Made by a program: the position numbers and the translations under genes. From Chloroflexota bacterium (GTDB lineage: Bacteria > Chloroflexota > Dormibacteria > Dormibacterales > Dormibacteraceae), in the NCBI GenBank assembly GCA_005880945.1, contig VBIU01000017.1, positions 1 to 32,694 of the forward strand: a stretch of DNA of 32,694 bases, given 5' to 3'. The notes beneath the pieces are model-generated. The model was not told the DNA's origin. It ran no database searches and worked only from the letters and a program-made list of their open reading frames with translations. Of this stretch, positions 1 to 6,800 are shown in pieces. Numbering within the stretch: position 1 is the first letter of the stretch; each line of letters starts with the position of its first letter.

Positions 1-642
1 CCGAACGCGCGCGGCCTGTTCGAGGTCGGCCTCATGCGCGACGCGCCGGCTGAGAAATTTCTCGGCACTATGGGCGATCCGCCGAACGTGGCCGGCGCGC
101 TGTGGGCGACCAGGATGTCCAACGTGATGGCGCTGATGGCACAGGGCCTCGTCGATCTGGGCTTCATCGGCGGCGCGGAGGTGGACCGATTCGGAAACCT
201 CAATACCTCGTACGTCGGCGGCGCTTCGAAAACAAGCGTCAAGCTGCCGGGGAGCGGGGGAGGCGCTGACATCGCCATCCTCAGCCGGCGTTGGGTGACC
301 TTGATGAGCCACGAACGCCGGAGGCTCGTCGATCGTGTGTCGTTCGTGACGTCACCCGGTTACGGCGATGGGACCACCGGCTGGCGCAAGCGAAACGGAT
401 TGCTCGGGGCCGGGCCTGCAGCGATCGTGACCACGATGTGCGTATTTCGATTTCCGGAAGGCGGCGGAGAGGCGTACCTCGACTCGATCCATCCAGGCCA
501 CACCCTCGACGAGGTTCGCGCCAACACCGGCTGGTTGGTTGAGCCGGCGCAAGGTGTAAAAGAAACGCAAGCCCCAAGCACCGCCGAACTGGCGGTCATC
601 CGCCGATTACAAAAGGCTGACGGAGGCACAACCGCCGTCTGA
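1..642 (+). CDS. CoA-transferase subunit B, glutaconate/3-oxoacid type (5' truncated)
   Basis: The reading frame is open from the first base, so the N-terminus lies outside the window; the visible part is 213 residues. Features typical of the B subunit of family I CoA-transferases (GctB/IpdB-like) are present: a glycine-rich KLPGSGGGADIA segment, the TSPGYGDG segment, and a C-terminal HPGHTLDEVRANTGW block like the HPG-T-EV-TGW signature of glutaconate CoA-transferase subunit B. Such enzymes move CoA between carboxylic acids as a heterotetramer with an A subunit, which would be expected just upstream. The active-site glutamate region cannot be checked because of the truncation. A crotonase and an aldehyde dehydrogenase nearby fit a carboxylic-acid degradation setting. 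The substrate cannot be told from sequence alone. Confidence 0.82.
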   Translation, partial: PNARGLFEVGLMRDAPAEKFLGTMGDPPNVAGALWATRMSNVMALMAQGLVDLGFIGGAEVDRFGNLNTSYVGGASKTSVKLPGSGGGADIAILSRRWVTLMSHERRRLVDRVSFVTSPGYGDGTTGWRKRNGLLGAGPAAIVTTMCVFRFPEGGGEAYLDSIHPGHTLDEVRANTGWLVEPAQGVKETQAPSTAELAVIRRLQKADGGTTAV

Positions 643-707
643 CAGCGCCGCCTCAGCTTGAGGATCCCGGCCCCATACGGGGTCGAGTCAAGCAAGAGGT
701 GAGCGAT

Positions 708-1157
708 ATGAATCCGATGGCAGCGTTGGCGGTCAAGCTCGTGAGCGGCGGCACGACGGCCGCGCTCATGACGTTGGGCCTCACGGCCGGTCTCGCGGAC
801 GCGTCAATGCCGAGTCCGAGCTCGAGCTCGACGGCCGCCGCCCCGGCGAGCCCGCTGGCCGGCGTGCGCGACGCGGTGCGATTCGCGATCTTCGAGGCCG
901 AGGCCGATGTGCTCCGCATCCCGCCGAAGGCGTTTCGCGCCGACCTCGAGCGCGGCATCACGGTGGCGCGCCTGGCGAGGGAACGAGGGCTGAACAAGGA
1001 GCAGTTCGGAAACCGGCTCGTCGTCAACCTGAGGCCTCGTCTCGCGCAGCTGGTCCACCTGAGAGTCATCACCAAGGCCGAAGCAGACGCAGTCCTGGAC
1101 CGCATAGAGCGCGGCTGGGTTCCCTGGTGGAACGGCTTAAACAGGTCCGAGGCGTAG
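708..1157 (+). CDS. Hypothetical protein with N-terminal hydrophobic segment
   Basis: 149 residues, family not recognised. Residues 1-32 look like an export signal or membrane anchor (alanine/leucine-rich, ending near ADAS), followed by a Ser/Ala/Pro linker. Residues from about 50 are helical and charged, with a pattern seen in many small secreted actinobacterial and Chloroflexi proteins: 'IPPKAFRADLERGITVARLA' followed by 'ITKAEADAVLDRI'. I chose ATG 708 because GAGGTGA at 696-702 is an excellent Shine-Dalgarno 5 bases ahead; a GTG at 699 is in frame but lies inside that sequence. The gene stands alone between the CoA-transferase and a palindromic repeat. The function is unknown; an exported four-helix-like protein is only an inference. 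Confidence 0.65.
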   Translation: MNPMAALAVKLVSGGTTAALMTLGLTAGLADASMPSPSSSSTAAAPASPLAGVRDAVRFAIFEAEADVLRIPPKAFRADLERGITVARLARERGLNKEQFGNRLVVNLRPRLAQLVHLRVITKAEADAVLDRIERGWVPWWNGLNRSEA

Positions 1158-1169
1158 CCCGGACCGTTC

Positions 1170-1217
1170 TCCTCCCCGCTCGCGGGGAGGTGGCGGGCGA
1201 AGCGCGACGGAGGGGAC
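1170..1217 (-). repeat. Dispersed palindromic repeat, family A copy 1 (inverted)
   Basis: Read on the minus strand, this 48-bp segment starts GTCCCCTCCG and ends CCACCTCCCCGC-GAGCGGGGAGGA, the same ends as the identical 45-bp copies at 2512-2556 and 14675-14719, with a different middle. The 3' half folds as CTCCCCGC/GCGGGGAG. It lies between convergent genes. Confidence 0.75.
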
Positions 1218-1245
1218 TGGGAGTTTAGAAAACCCCCGGACAAGC

Positions 1246-1273
1246 GAGGGCCCGCCCACCCCGGCGGGCCCTC
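1246..1273 (-). terminator. Strong hairpin downstream of rsgA
   Basis: A perfect 11-bp stem, GAGGGCCCGCC at 1246-1256 with GGCGGGCCCTC at 1263-1273, encloses a 6-base loop. It begins three bases after the rsgA stop codon. On the minus strand a TTTT follows only after about 11 bases, so it is not a canonical intrinsic terminator, but position and stability fit a transcript end. It could also serve the convergent plus-strand gene. Confidence 0.6.
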
Positions 1274-1276
1274 ACC

Positions 1277-2335
1277 TTACGGCCGTGCCCGGGATTTGCC
1301 CGCCATCGCGATCTGCTTCCACTTCTTGCGCTCCTCCATCCGGATGCGGTGATCGCTCTTCGCCGCGATCGCCCGCAGCTCGCGCTGCAGCTTTCGGTAG
1401 CTGCCCAACCGAGCAGTGTCCAGGCTGCCATCCGCAAGCGCGGCTTTGATTGCGCACCCTGGTTCCGTGTCGTGGGCGCAGTCCGGGAACCTGCAGCGGA
1501 GCGCCAGCTCCTCGATGTCTTCGAACAGGTTGCCCAACCCGTCCTCGCCCTCCCAGAGCTGCGCCTCTCGAAGCCCTGGCGTGTCGATGATCATTCCGCC
1601 TCCCGGCAGCTGGACCAGCTGGCGATGGCTGGTCATGTGGCGACCTTCGCCAGAGTGGTGGACCAGGCGCGTTCGCATCACGTCCGCGCCGACGATGCGA
1701 TTGATGAGAGTCGACTTGCCCGACCCCGATGGTCCGAGCAGCACGCCGGTAAGGCATGGCTGAAGACGGCGCGTGATGTCGTCCATCCCTTCGCCAGTGA
1801 CGCTGCTGGTGACGAGGACCGGCGTCCCCATGGACACAGACTCGAGCTCCAGTCGGAGCTCGTCCGGCGAGTCGACTGTATCCGCCTTGGTCATCAAGAC
1901 GATGGGCACGGCCCCGCTCTGCCACGCGACTGTGAGATAACGCTCAATGCGCCGAGCGTTTACGTCGGTGGCCGTCGCGACCACGAACGCAATGTCGACA
2001 TTGGCTGCGAGCACCTGCTCTTTTGATTCTTTGGACGCCACCTTTCGCGAGAAGACTGTGCGGCGCTCCAGCACGCCGTGAACGCTGGACACCGGCTCGC
2101 GACGCAACAACACGACCCAATCCCCGACCGCCGGCAGCATGCGGCTGTCGTTGCGCAGGTGGCGGCCTGCTGTGGCTCGGGTCGATCCCTCGGAGTCCTG
2201 CACGAGGTACTCGGCGCCAAAGTCCGCGAGGACACGAGCGGGCACATAGTCGTCCCGCTCATACGGTTTGAACTTTTCCTGGAAATATGAATCCCAGCCC
2301 ATGAATGCGAGCTGAGGTTGAACCTCTGTAGACAA
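1277..2335 (-). CDS. rsgA: RsgA, small-subunit-dependent ribosome maturation GTPase
   Basis: 352 residues. RsgA (YjeQ/YloQ) is a circularly permuted GTPase that checks late assembly of the 30S subunit. The order of motifs shows the permutation: G4-like TKAD (149-152) comes before the P-loop GPSGSGKST (201-209) and G3 DTPG (251-254). An N-terminal OB-fold precedes the GTPase domain, and the zinc site Cys281, Cys286, His288, Cys294 is complete. G4 has Thr rather than the usual Asn. The start is TTG at 2335: GGAGGA lies 7 bases ahead and the reading frame begins cleanly. A short leader ORF and hairpins lie upstream (2343-2470), suggesting control of translation. A strong hairpin follows the stop codon. 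Confidence 0.95.
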   Translation of the reverse strand: MSTEVQPQLAFMGWDSYFQEKFKPYERDDYVPARVLADFGAEYLVQDSEGSTRATAGRHLRNDSRMLPAVGDWVVLLRREPVSSVHGVLERRTVFSRKVASKESKEQVLAANVDIAFVVATATDVNARRIERYLTVAWQSGAVPIVLMTKADTVDSPDELRLELESVSMGTPVLVTSSVTGEGMDDITRRLQPCLTGVLLGPSGSGKSTLINRIVGADVMRTRLVHHSGEGRHMTSHRQLVQLPGGGMIIDTPGLREAQLWEGEDGLGNLFEDIEELALRCRFPDCAHDTEPGCAIKAALADGSLDTARLGSYRKLQRELRAIAAKSDHRIRMEERKKWKQIAMAGKSRARP

Positions 2336-2342
2336 CGCGAAT

Positions 2343-2414
2343 CCTCCGGGAGAAAACGGGTGGGCGGTATCGGTCCGCCCGCCGGAGGGTGGGTCTAGAG
2401 GGACCTTCCGGAGG
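2343..2414 (-). promoter_or_regulatory. rsgA leader: Shine-Dalgarno complementary to two upstream segments
   Basis: On the minus strand the rsgA ribosome-binding site contains CCGGAGG (2349-2343). Its exact complement CCTCCGG occurs twice in the leader: at 2388-2382, after the leader-peptide stop, and at 2414-2408, inside the leader ORF (codons 13-16). A separate 6-bp hairpin, GGGCGG-ACCGATA-CCGCCC (2380-2362), lies between. Alternative pairings could hide or expose the rsgA Shine-Dalgarno depending on ribosome position on the leader ORF. The pairing is seen in the sequence; regulation is inferred. Confidence 0.5.
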
Positions 2415-2454
2415 CGGCCGACAGCCGGGAAACGGTCATTGCAAGCTCAGCCAT
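2395..2454 (-). CDS. Putative 19-codon leader peptide upstream of rsgA
   Basis: The ORF reads MAELAMTVSRLSAASGRSL and stops at TAG 2397-2395. It starts at ATG 2454-2452 with AAGGAGGTG 8 bases ahead, a near-perfect match to the 16S anti-Shine-Dalgarno and the best ribosome-binding site in the window. That strength ahead of so small an ORF, and the position 59 bases before the rsgA start, suggest a translated leader rather than chance. There is no run of a single amino acid, so it is not a classical amino-acid attenuator. It could instead be a free-standing small protein. A weak -10-like GATAAT lies further upstream at 2491-2486. Confidence 0.5.
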   Translation of the reverse strand: MAELAMTVSRLSAASGRSL

Positions 2455-2511
2455 TCGACGCACCTCCTTTTTGATCTGCGCGGAGATTATCACGGTTAAA
2501 CAAGCTTGGGA

Positions 2512-2556
2512 GTCCCCTCCGGCCCTGCGGGCCACCTCCCCGCGGAGCGGGGAGGA
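2512..2556 (+). repeat. Dispersed palindromic repeat, family A copy 2
   Basis: This 45-bp unit is identical base for base to 14675-14719. It contains two palindromes: GGCCCTGCGGGCC-like at 2521-2533 and CTCCCCGC/GCGGGGAG across 2537-2555. It lies 9 bp beyond the end of the crotonase gene and upstream of the rsgA leader. Confidence 0.85.
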
Positions 2557-2564
2557 TCGCCGTA

Positions 2565-3341
2565 TCAAACTCCTTTGAATTCCGCCTTACGTTTTTCTCC
2601 GAACGCTTTGATGCCTTCCTCCGCGTCCTCAGACACGAATACCCGGCTGATGGCCTCGCGCTCTATGGCCAGGCCGAGGTCGAGGGGCGCGCCGAAGCCC
2701 TGGGTGATGGCCAGCTTGGCGTGGCCGATCGCGACGCTCGGCCCGGCCGCAAGCTTCTCCGCATATTCGAGCGCGCCTGCACGACACGCAGCGGCATCTG
2801 GAAACAAGCGGTCCACCAGCCCAGCCTCCTTGGCCTCCGCCGGTTTCATGGTCGTCGCGTTGGTGATCAGGTCCAGGCCCTTCGAGAGGCCCACCAGCCG
2901 CGGCAGGCGCTGTGTGCCGCCGGAACCGGGGAAGAGACCGAGGTTCACCTCCGGCAGTCCTATCTGAAAGGAGCCCTCGGCCGCGAATCGAAGATCGCAT
3001 GCCAACGCGAGCTCGAAGCCGCCGCCCAGGCAGTGGCCGGCGATCACCGCGATGAAGACGAGAGGCGTGTTTTCCATCTTCCGGAACGCCTCGTGGGCCA
3101 TGATCGCGGTCATCAGGCGCGACCGTGATGTCCCCGCGGCGAAAGCGCTCACGTCCGCTCCGGCCGAGAAGAACTTCTCTGAAGCACTGGTCACCAGGAC
3201 GGCGCGAACATCGGGATCATTGCGCGCATCGTCGATAGCACCGGCCAGAGACCTGAGAAATGAGTAGTCGTAGCTGTTTGCGGGGGGGCGGTCGAGCACG
3301 AGGATTCCGACGTTGCCTTCCCTTTCCAGATTCACGCCCAC
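2565..3341 (-). CDS. Enoyl-CoA hydratase/isomerase (crotonase) family protein
   Basis: 258 residues, the usual length for a single-domain crotonase. Enzymes of this family hydrate or isomerise acyl-CoA thioesters in the cytosol. The oxyanion-hole segments SAGADV (59-64) and HCLGGGFE (103-110) are present. Both catalytic glutamates of true enoyl-CoA hydratases are at the expected places: Glu110 in GGGFEL and Glu131 in LPEVNLGLFPG. Start GTG 3341 has GGAGGGT just upstream. It is transcribed divergently from the aldehyde dehydrogenase across an 87-bp region. The substrate is not predictable, but with the CoA-transferase and aldehyde dehydrogenase it suggests fatty, aromatic or branched-acid degradation. 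Confidence 0.9.
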   Translation of the reverse strand: MGVNLEREGNVGILVLDRPPANSYDYSFLRSLAGAIDDARNDPDVRAVLVTSASEKFFSAGADVSAFAAGTSRSRLMTAIMAHEAFRKMENTPLVFIAVIAGHCLGGGFELALACDLRFAAEGSFQIGLPEVNLGLFPGSGGTQRLPRLVGLSKGLDLITNATTMKPAEAKEAGLVDRLFPDAAACRAGALEYAEKLAAGPSVAIGHAKLAITQGFGAPLDLGLAIEREAISRVFVSEDAEEGIKAFGEKRKAEFKGV

Positions 3342-3428
3342 GTCACTACCCTCCCAACGGTCAAATCCCGCCGACGGGATAATTATCGAAGTACTGACAG
3401 AAACCTATCGAAGAGGGGTGCGCACCGA
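3342..3428. promoter_or_regulatory. Divergent control region with direct repeats and a palindrome
   Basis: The 87 bp between the crotonase and aldehyde dehydrogenase starts contains a perfect AT-rich palindrome GATAATTATC (3378-3387) and two direct copies of TATCGAAG (3384-3391 and 3406-3413) exactly 22 bp apart, two helical turns. This looks like a shared regulator site plus a -10-like region. No nearby regulator gene is evident. Confidence 0.4.
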
Positions 3429-4859
3429 ATGGCGACGATGATCATCGAAGGCGAAAGGGCGAAGGCCGCTTCGGGCAAGACCTACGAGGTCCGAAACCCG
3501 GCGACAGGTGAAATTGTCGACGAAGTTCCGGCCGGCGGTCCTGCCGACGTCGACAAAGCAGCGCAGGCTGCGTCGAAGGCGTTTGCGAGCTGGTCCAAGC
3601 TCGCGCCGGCGAAGCGGGCTGAGATCCTGCACAGGGCGGCGCATCACATGCTCGGCAAGGTCGAGCAAATCGCCCCGATCCTCACCAAAGAGCAGGGAAA
3701 GACATTGCTCGAGTCGCGGCTCGAGGCTCAGCGGTTCGGCGAGAACATCGCGTGGTTCGCGGACGTCGCCGACAAGATCCACGGCCAGCACGTGTCGCTG
3801 CCCGACACCACCACGTACGGCCTGGTCGTCCGAATGCCCATCGGTGTCTGCGGCGCGATAGTGCCGTGGAACTTCCCGCTGACGCTGGCCGCGAACAAGG
3901 TTGCGCCGGCAATCGCGGCGGGCAACACAGTGGTCCTCAAGCCCGCGAGCACAACGCCGCTCGCGACGCTCGCCTGCATCGAGGCACTCATCGAAGGCGG
4001 TCTGCCGGAGGGCGTGGTCAACGTCGTGTTGGGAAAGGCGACAGGCGAGGCCATCGTCGAGCACCCGCTCATTCGCAAGATCGCGCTCACAGGCTCGACG
4101 CCGACAGGCAAGAAGGTGATGGCTAAAGCGGCAGAAGGCCTGAAGAAGATCACCCTCGAGCTTGGCGGGAGCGACCCGTGCATCGTGCTCGACGATGCGG
4201 ATCTCGAGGCAGCGGCACGCGCCATCTCGGTCGGCCGCTTTTTCAACTGCGGGCAGGCCTGCCTGGCCGTCAAGCGCCTGTACATCCAGGAGGGCGTCTA
4301 CGACGCCCTGATGGAGAAGCTGGTCGCGCGCGCGGCCAAGCTGAAGCCCGGCAACGGTCTCGACAAGGACAGCCGGATGGGGCCGATGCACACCGAGACG
4401 CAGCGGGCTGAGGTCGAAGCGCAGGTCAAGGATGCGTTGAGCAAGGGGGCCAGGGCGGTTTTCGGCGGCGGGCGGCCGGATGGGGACGAGTACGAGAGGG
4501 GCTGGTTCATCCAGCCGGCGATCCTCGAGAACGTGCCGGACGGCGCGCGCATGTGGAAGGAGGAGGTATTCGGACCGGCCCTCCCGGTTCGGCGGATCAA
4601 GGACCTGGACGAAGGTCTGCGCCTCGCCAACGATTCGCAGTTCGGCCTGGGATCGTCGATCTGGACGGCCAACATGGCGCATGCGCGGCGTGCCGTGCAG
4701 GAGCTCGAGGCCGGGTACACGTGGGTGAATGCTCTGCAGATCGCGCACGACGAGCTGCCGTTCGGAGGGACGAAGCAGTCGGGCTTCGGCAAGGAGCACG
4801 GCCTGGAGGCCTTCCAGCAGTACACGGAGCAGAAGTCGGTGGTGGTCGGCGGGGTGTGA
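3429..4859 (+). CDS. NAD(P)-dependent aldehyde dehydrogenase
   Basis: 476 residues, the full length of the aldehyde dehydrogenase superfamily. It oxidises an aldehyde to the acid through a covalent thioester. PWNFPL (146-151), cofactor-site KPAS (171-174), the general base Glu244 in ELGG, and catalytic Cys278 in FFNCGQAC are all present. The nearest type by memory is the succinate-semialdehyde dehydrogenase-like (GabD/AldA) branch, but the substrate is not certain. The ATG at 3429 gives a family-length N-terminus; AGAGGGGTG lies about 10 bases upstream. The gene is monocistronic, with a repeat-containing spacer following. Confidence 0.93.
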   Translation: MATMIIEGERAKAASGKTYEVRNPATGEIVDEVPAGGPADVDKAAQAASKAFASWSKLAPAKRAEILHRAAHHMLGKVEQIAPILTKEQGKTLLESRLEAQRFGENIAWFADVADKIHGQHVSLPDTTTYGLVVRMPIGVCGAIVPWNFPLTLAANKVAPAIAAGNTVVLKPASTTPLATLACIEALIEGGLPEGVVNVVLGKATGEAIVEHPLIRKIALTGSTPTGKKVMAKAAEGLKKITLELGGSDPCIVLDDADLEAAARAISVGRFFNCGQACLAVKRLYIQEGVYDALMEKLVARAAKLKPGNGLDKDSRMGPMHTETQRAEVEAQVKDALSKGARAVFGGGRPDGDEYERGWFIQPAILENVPDGARMWKEEVFGPALPVRRIKDLDEGLRLANDSQFGLGSSIWTANMAHARRAVQELEAGYTWVNALQIAHDELPFGGTKQSGFGKEHGLEAFQQYTEQKSVVVGGV

Positions 4860-4891
4860 GCGGTCCTCCTAGCTTCAGCCCCGCTCCCCAA

Positions 4892-4918
4892 CCCTGCGCG
4901 CAAAGCGGCGGTAAGGAT
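4892..4918 (-). repeat. Dispersed repeat, family B copy 1
   Basis: These 27 bp are the exact reverse complement of 23864-23890, nearly 19 kb away. Similarity extends outwards: on the minus strand both copies carry GCAATCA 9-10 bases before the core. The spacer 4860-4958 also holds CTCCCCAACCCT and GGAGGGGAGAGGG, related to the in-frame insert in moeA. Confidence 0.75.
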
Positions 4919-4958
4919 TGGCCTTGCTGATTGCGCCCCGGAGGGGAGAGGGAGAGGC

Positions 4959-5153
4959 GTGAGGGTTGGGCTCGGGGTTGTCGGGGTGCTGATGGTGCTC
5001 GCGGGCGGGGTGTTCGCAGGCCAGGGGCTCGGGTACATCCCCGGCAGCTACATGACCGGCGACATCAAATGGTTCTGGATCGGAAGCGGGATGGTCGTGG
5101 CCGGGCTGGGGCTTGGCGCCGTGGGGCTCGTGCGCAGGGGCCGCAGGGTCTAG
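4959..5153 (+). CDS. Small two-helix membrane protein
   Basis: 64 residues. Two hydrophobic segments (about 2-20 and 40-58) flank a conserved-looking turn, GLGYIPGSYMTGDIKWFWIG. The pattern of helix, IPGSxMxG, W, helix is one I recognise from many short uncharacterised membrane proteins in Chloroflexi and Actinomycetota, which supports a real gene. The start is GTG 4959 with GGGAGAGG just ahead. That upstream sequence, and probably the first codons (GTGAGGGTTGGG), belong to a repeat-like stretch, so the N-terminus may have been supplied by a repeat. It is flanked by unrelated genes and is probably monocistronic. The function is unknown. Confidence 0.6.
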   Translation: MRVGLGVVGVLMVLAGGVFAGQGLGYIPGSYMTGDIKWFWIGSGMVVAGLGLGAVGLVRRGRRV

Positions 5154-5158
5154 CTCCG

Positions 5159-5195
5159 GGGCCCGGACTGGGCGCGGAAGTCCCCACCCCGGGCC
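5159..5195 (+). terminator. GC-rich hairpin after the small membrane protein gene
   Basis: GGGCCCGG (from 5160) and CCGGGCCC (ending at 5195) form an 8-bp stem over a loop of about 20 bases. It lies directly behind the stop codon at 5153. There is no T-run, so termination is only a suggestion. Confidence 0.35.
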
Positions 5196-5217
5196 CTTGC
5201 TGCGCCAGCGGCCGGCT

Positions 5218-5236
5218 CTCCCCGCGAGCGGGGAGG
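5218..5236 (+). repeat. Partial palindromic repeat, family A copy 4
   Basis: The 19-bp core CTCCCCGCGAGCGGGGAGG is identical to the palindrome in the copy at 1170-1217. The rest of the element is not recognisable here. Confidence 0.55.
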
Positions 5237-5238
5237 TT

Positions 5239-5267
5239 CTTAGGTTCGCCGGAAGGGCGGACCTAAG
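5239..5267 (-). terminator. Hairpin overlapping the end of the DksA-like gene
   Basis: CTTAGGTTCGCC (5239-5250) and GGCGGACCTAAG (5256-5267) pair over 12 bp (one T-G wobble) with a 5-base loop. The stop codon of the minus-strand gene (TAG, 5265-5263) lies inside the stem. No T-run follows. It is a likely transcript end for the DksA-like gene. Confidence 0.5.
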
Positions 5268-5658
5268 CCGTTCTCCCGTTCATGCGATCCCACTGGGACT
5301 GGCATTCCACGCATCGCGTCGCCGCGGGCTGGTACCTGAGGCGCTCTGCGGGAATCCGCCGCGCGCAGCTCTCGCAGATGCCGTACGCGCCCTCGCGGAT
5401 GCGCTCCAGCGCGTGTTCGACCTGGTCGCGGTTCTCATCGAGCAGGTGTACGAGGAGGTCCGACGTCTCCCGGTCCGAGAGGGCCTGGGCCAGGTCGGTC
5501 TCCTCCGGAATGCCCGTGATCACGCCGCCGACGATCTCGTTGAGCGGCCTGTGGAGCCCGGCTTCCTCGCCGCACGCCGCGGCCAGGAGTTCCAGGGTCC
5601 GACGGTTAGCCTCGAGACGTTCCTCCGGCGCCGAGTCTGGTTGCTTCCGACTGGCCAT
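5263..5658 (-). CDS. DksA/TraR-type C4 zinc-finger protein
   Basis: 131 residues. The C-terminal zinc finger is C95-x2-C98-x17-C116-x2-C119, as in the DksA/TraR family, after a long helical region (about 10-90) that would form the coiled coil. DksA-like proteins enter the RNA polymerase secondary channel and modify initiation; many Gram-positive homologues (YteA-like) are uncharacterised. The coiled-coil tip lacks a clear DxxDxA, so ppGpp-type function should not be assumed. Start ATG 5658 is preceded by GGAAGGGGGG 7-8 bases ahead. The frame stays open further upstream, but that extension lacks family similarity. It is divergent from the lipoprotein gene at 5779. Confidence 0.82.
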   Translation of the reverse strand: MASRKQPDSAPEERLEANRRTLELLAAACGEEAGLHRPLNEIVGGVITGIPEETDLAQALSDRETSDLLVHLLDENRDQVEHALERIREGAYGICESCARRIPAERLRYQPAATRCVECQSQWDRMNGRTA

Positions 5659-5778
5659 TGGTAATCCCCCCTTCCAACTGAGATACCGGAGCAGGCAACG
5701 GTCTGGCTCGTCTGCAACAACGCCCAGCACCAGCCTAATACCCGGGTCACGCACAATTAGTCGCCTGTGCCCCCGGCC

Positions 5779-6387
5779 ATGAAGCGACTGACGCTCTTCC
5801 TAATCGTCGCTTTTGCTGTCGGTTGCCAACAGAGTCCGACGCCTCGCGCGGTTCCCAGCGTCGCCCAGATCGGCGAAGACCTCGCATGCTCGGCGAGCGA
5901 TCACGCCTTCGAGGATTCCGAGGCGGGTTGGGGATTCTGCTATCCGGGGACCTGGCGGTACAACGAGAGGGCACAGGGCAACACCAACCCGACCCGCCTC
6001 GACTTGACGTTCGATGTGACCGACACAAACGCTGCGTGCCCGGCATCCTGCCCCGCTTGCGTGGCGCCGTCGCCGAAGCCGGGCCAGTCGTCACCACCGG
6101 AGTGCTCACCCAGCCGAGGCCTTTTCGGTTTCATGATCATCTCGACTTACGAACGGCTGGACGCCAAGGACCTCGTGACCTGGATGCAGACGACCCTCAC
6201 CTCGGTACCTGACCGCCAGGCGATCCTGTGGGGCAACGCCGTCGAGGCGGATCAGCTGTCCGACGGGCGCCGCATCGCGCTGACGCCTGAGCACGTCGTG
6301 ATCCTCGAGCTGCGCTCGGGACAGGGCCAGCTCGACCTGGAGACAGCGATGTCTTCCCGGCTGAATACCTGGAAGTTCTTGTTCTAG
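5779..6387 (+). CDS. Predicted lipoprotein of unknown function
   Basis: 202 residues. The N-terminus MKRLTLFLIVAFAVGC is a typical lipoprotein signal with the modified cysteine at 16, so the mature protein should be tethered outside the membrane. The mature part has further cysteines (including CPASCPAC) that may form disulfides, and a C-terminal region ending WKFLF. No family recognised. ATG 5779 gives the classical MKR n-region; GTG 5767, 12 bases earlier, is an in-frame alternative with an ACAAT sequence about 10 bases upstream that would suit a leaderless transcript. The stop codon overlaps that of the convergent SCP2 gene within a shared CTAG (6384-6387). Confidence 0.72.
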   Translation: MKRLTLFLIVAFAVGCQQSPTPRAVPSVAQIGEDLACSASDHAFEDSEAGWGFCYPGTWRYNERAQGNTNPTRLDLTFDVTDTNAACPASCPACVAPSPKPGQSSPPECSPSRGLFGFMIISTYERLDAKDLVTWMQTTLTSVPDRQAILWGNAVEADQLSDGRRIALTPEHVVILELRSGQGQLDLETAMSSRLNTWKFLF

Positions 6388-6725
6388 CTCGGTCGCTTAA
6401 ACAGGGTCTGGAGCTTGACCGCCAGGCCCATGTCGCCCTTGACCTGCAGCTTGCGCGACATGAAGGCGGACATCCCGTCCATCTCGCCGGTCATGATCTT
6501 CACGAAGTCACCTGAGTCCGCGACCAACGTGAGGTTCGCGCTCTCCGGCGCATCGCCCTTGCCCGACTCGGCCTTGCCGTCGTGGATCTTGACCCACCAC
6601 TTGCCGCCGTGCTCGCCGCTCAGGTCGAACTGAATGGTCGCCTTGGTGGTGCCGGCCTTTTCCGGTACCAGGTACCGAGGCAGCGCCTCGACGATCTGGT
6701 CTGCTGACAACTGGGCTTCAGACAT
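6384..6725 (-). CDS. SCP2 sterol/lipid-binding domain protein
   Basis: 113 residues forming a single SCP-2-like domain. The pattern of IQFDLSGEHGGKWWVKIHDG, then SANLTLVADSGDFVKIMTGEMDGMSAFMS, then KLQVKGDMGLAVKLQTLF is typical. Such domains bind acyl-CoA or other lipids in a hydrophobic tunnel and are common in actinobacterial lipid catabolism clusters. Start ATG 6725 has GGAGGAG 4-5 bases ahead. It is transcribed away from the metallo-hydrolase gene at 6801. Its presence near a crotonase, CoA-transferase and later thioesterases supports acyl-CoA handling, but no direct link is visible. Confidence 0.88.
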   Translation of the reverse strand: MSEAQLSADQIVEALPRYLVPEKAGTTKATIQFDLSGEHGGKWWVKIHDGKAESGKGDAPESANLTLVADSGDFVKIMTGEMDGMSAFMSRKLQVKGDMGLAVKLQTLFKRPS

Positions 6726-6800
6726 GTGCTCCTCCTCCCTGAGCCGAACTCCCCCGCAACGAAGGTCCTCATCTTATCCCGCTCGGCGACAATTCCGGAC

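Noticed and set aside
3405..4799. Long open frame (464 codons) on the minus strand opposite the aldehyde dehydrogenase
   Set aside because: It is a shadow of high-GC codon bias. Its product is rich in Arg/Leu/Asp with no family pattern, while the plus strand carries a complete dehydrogenase with all catalytic residues.
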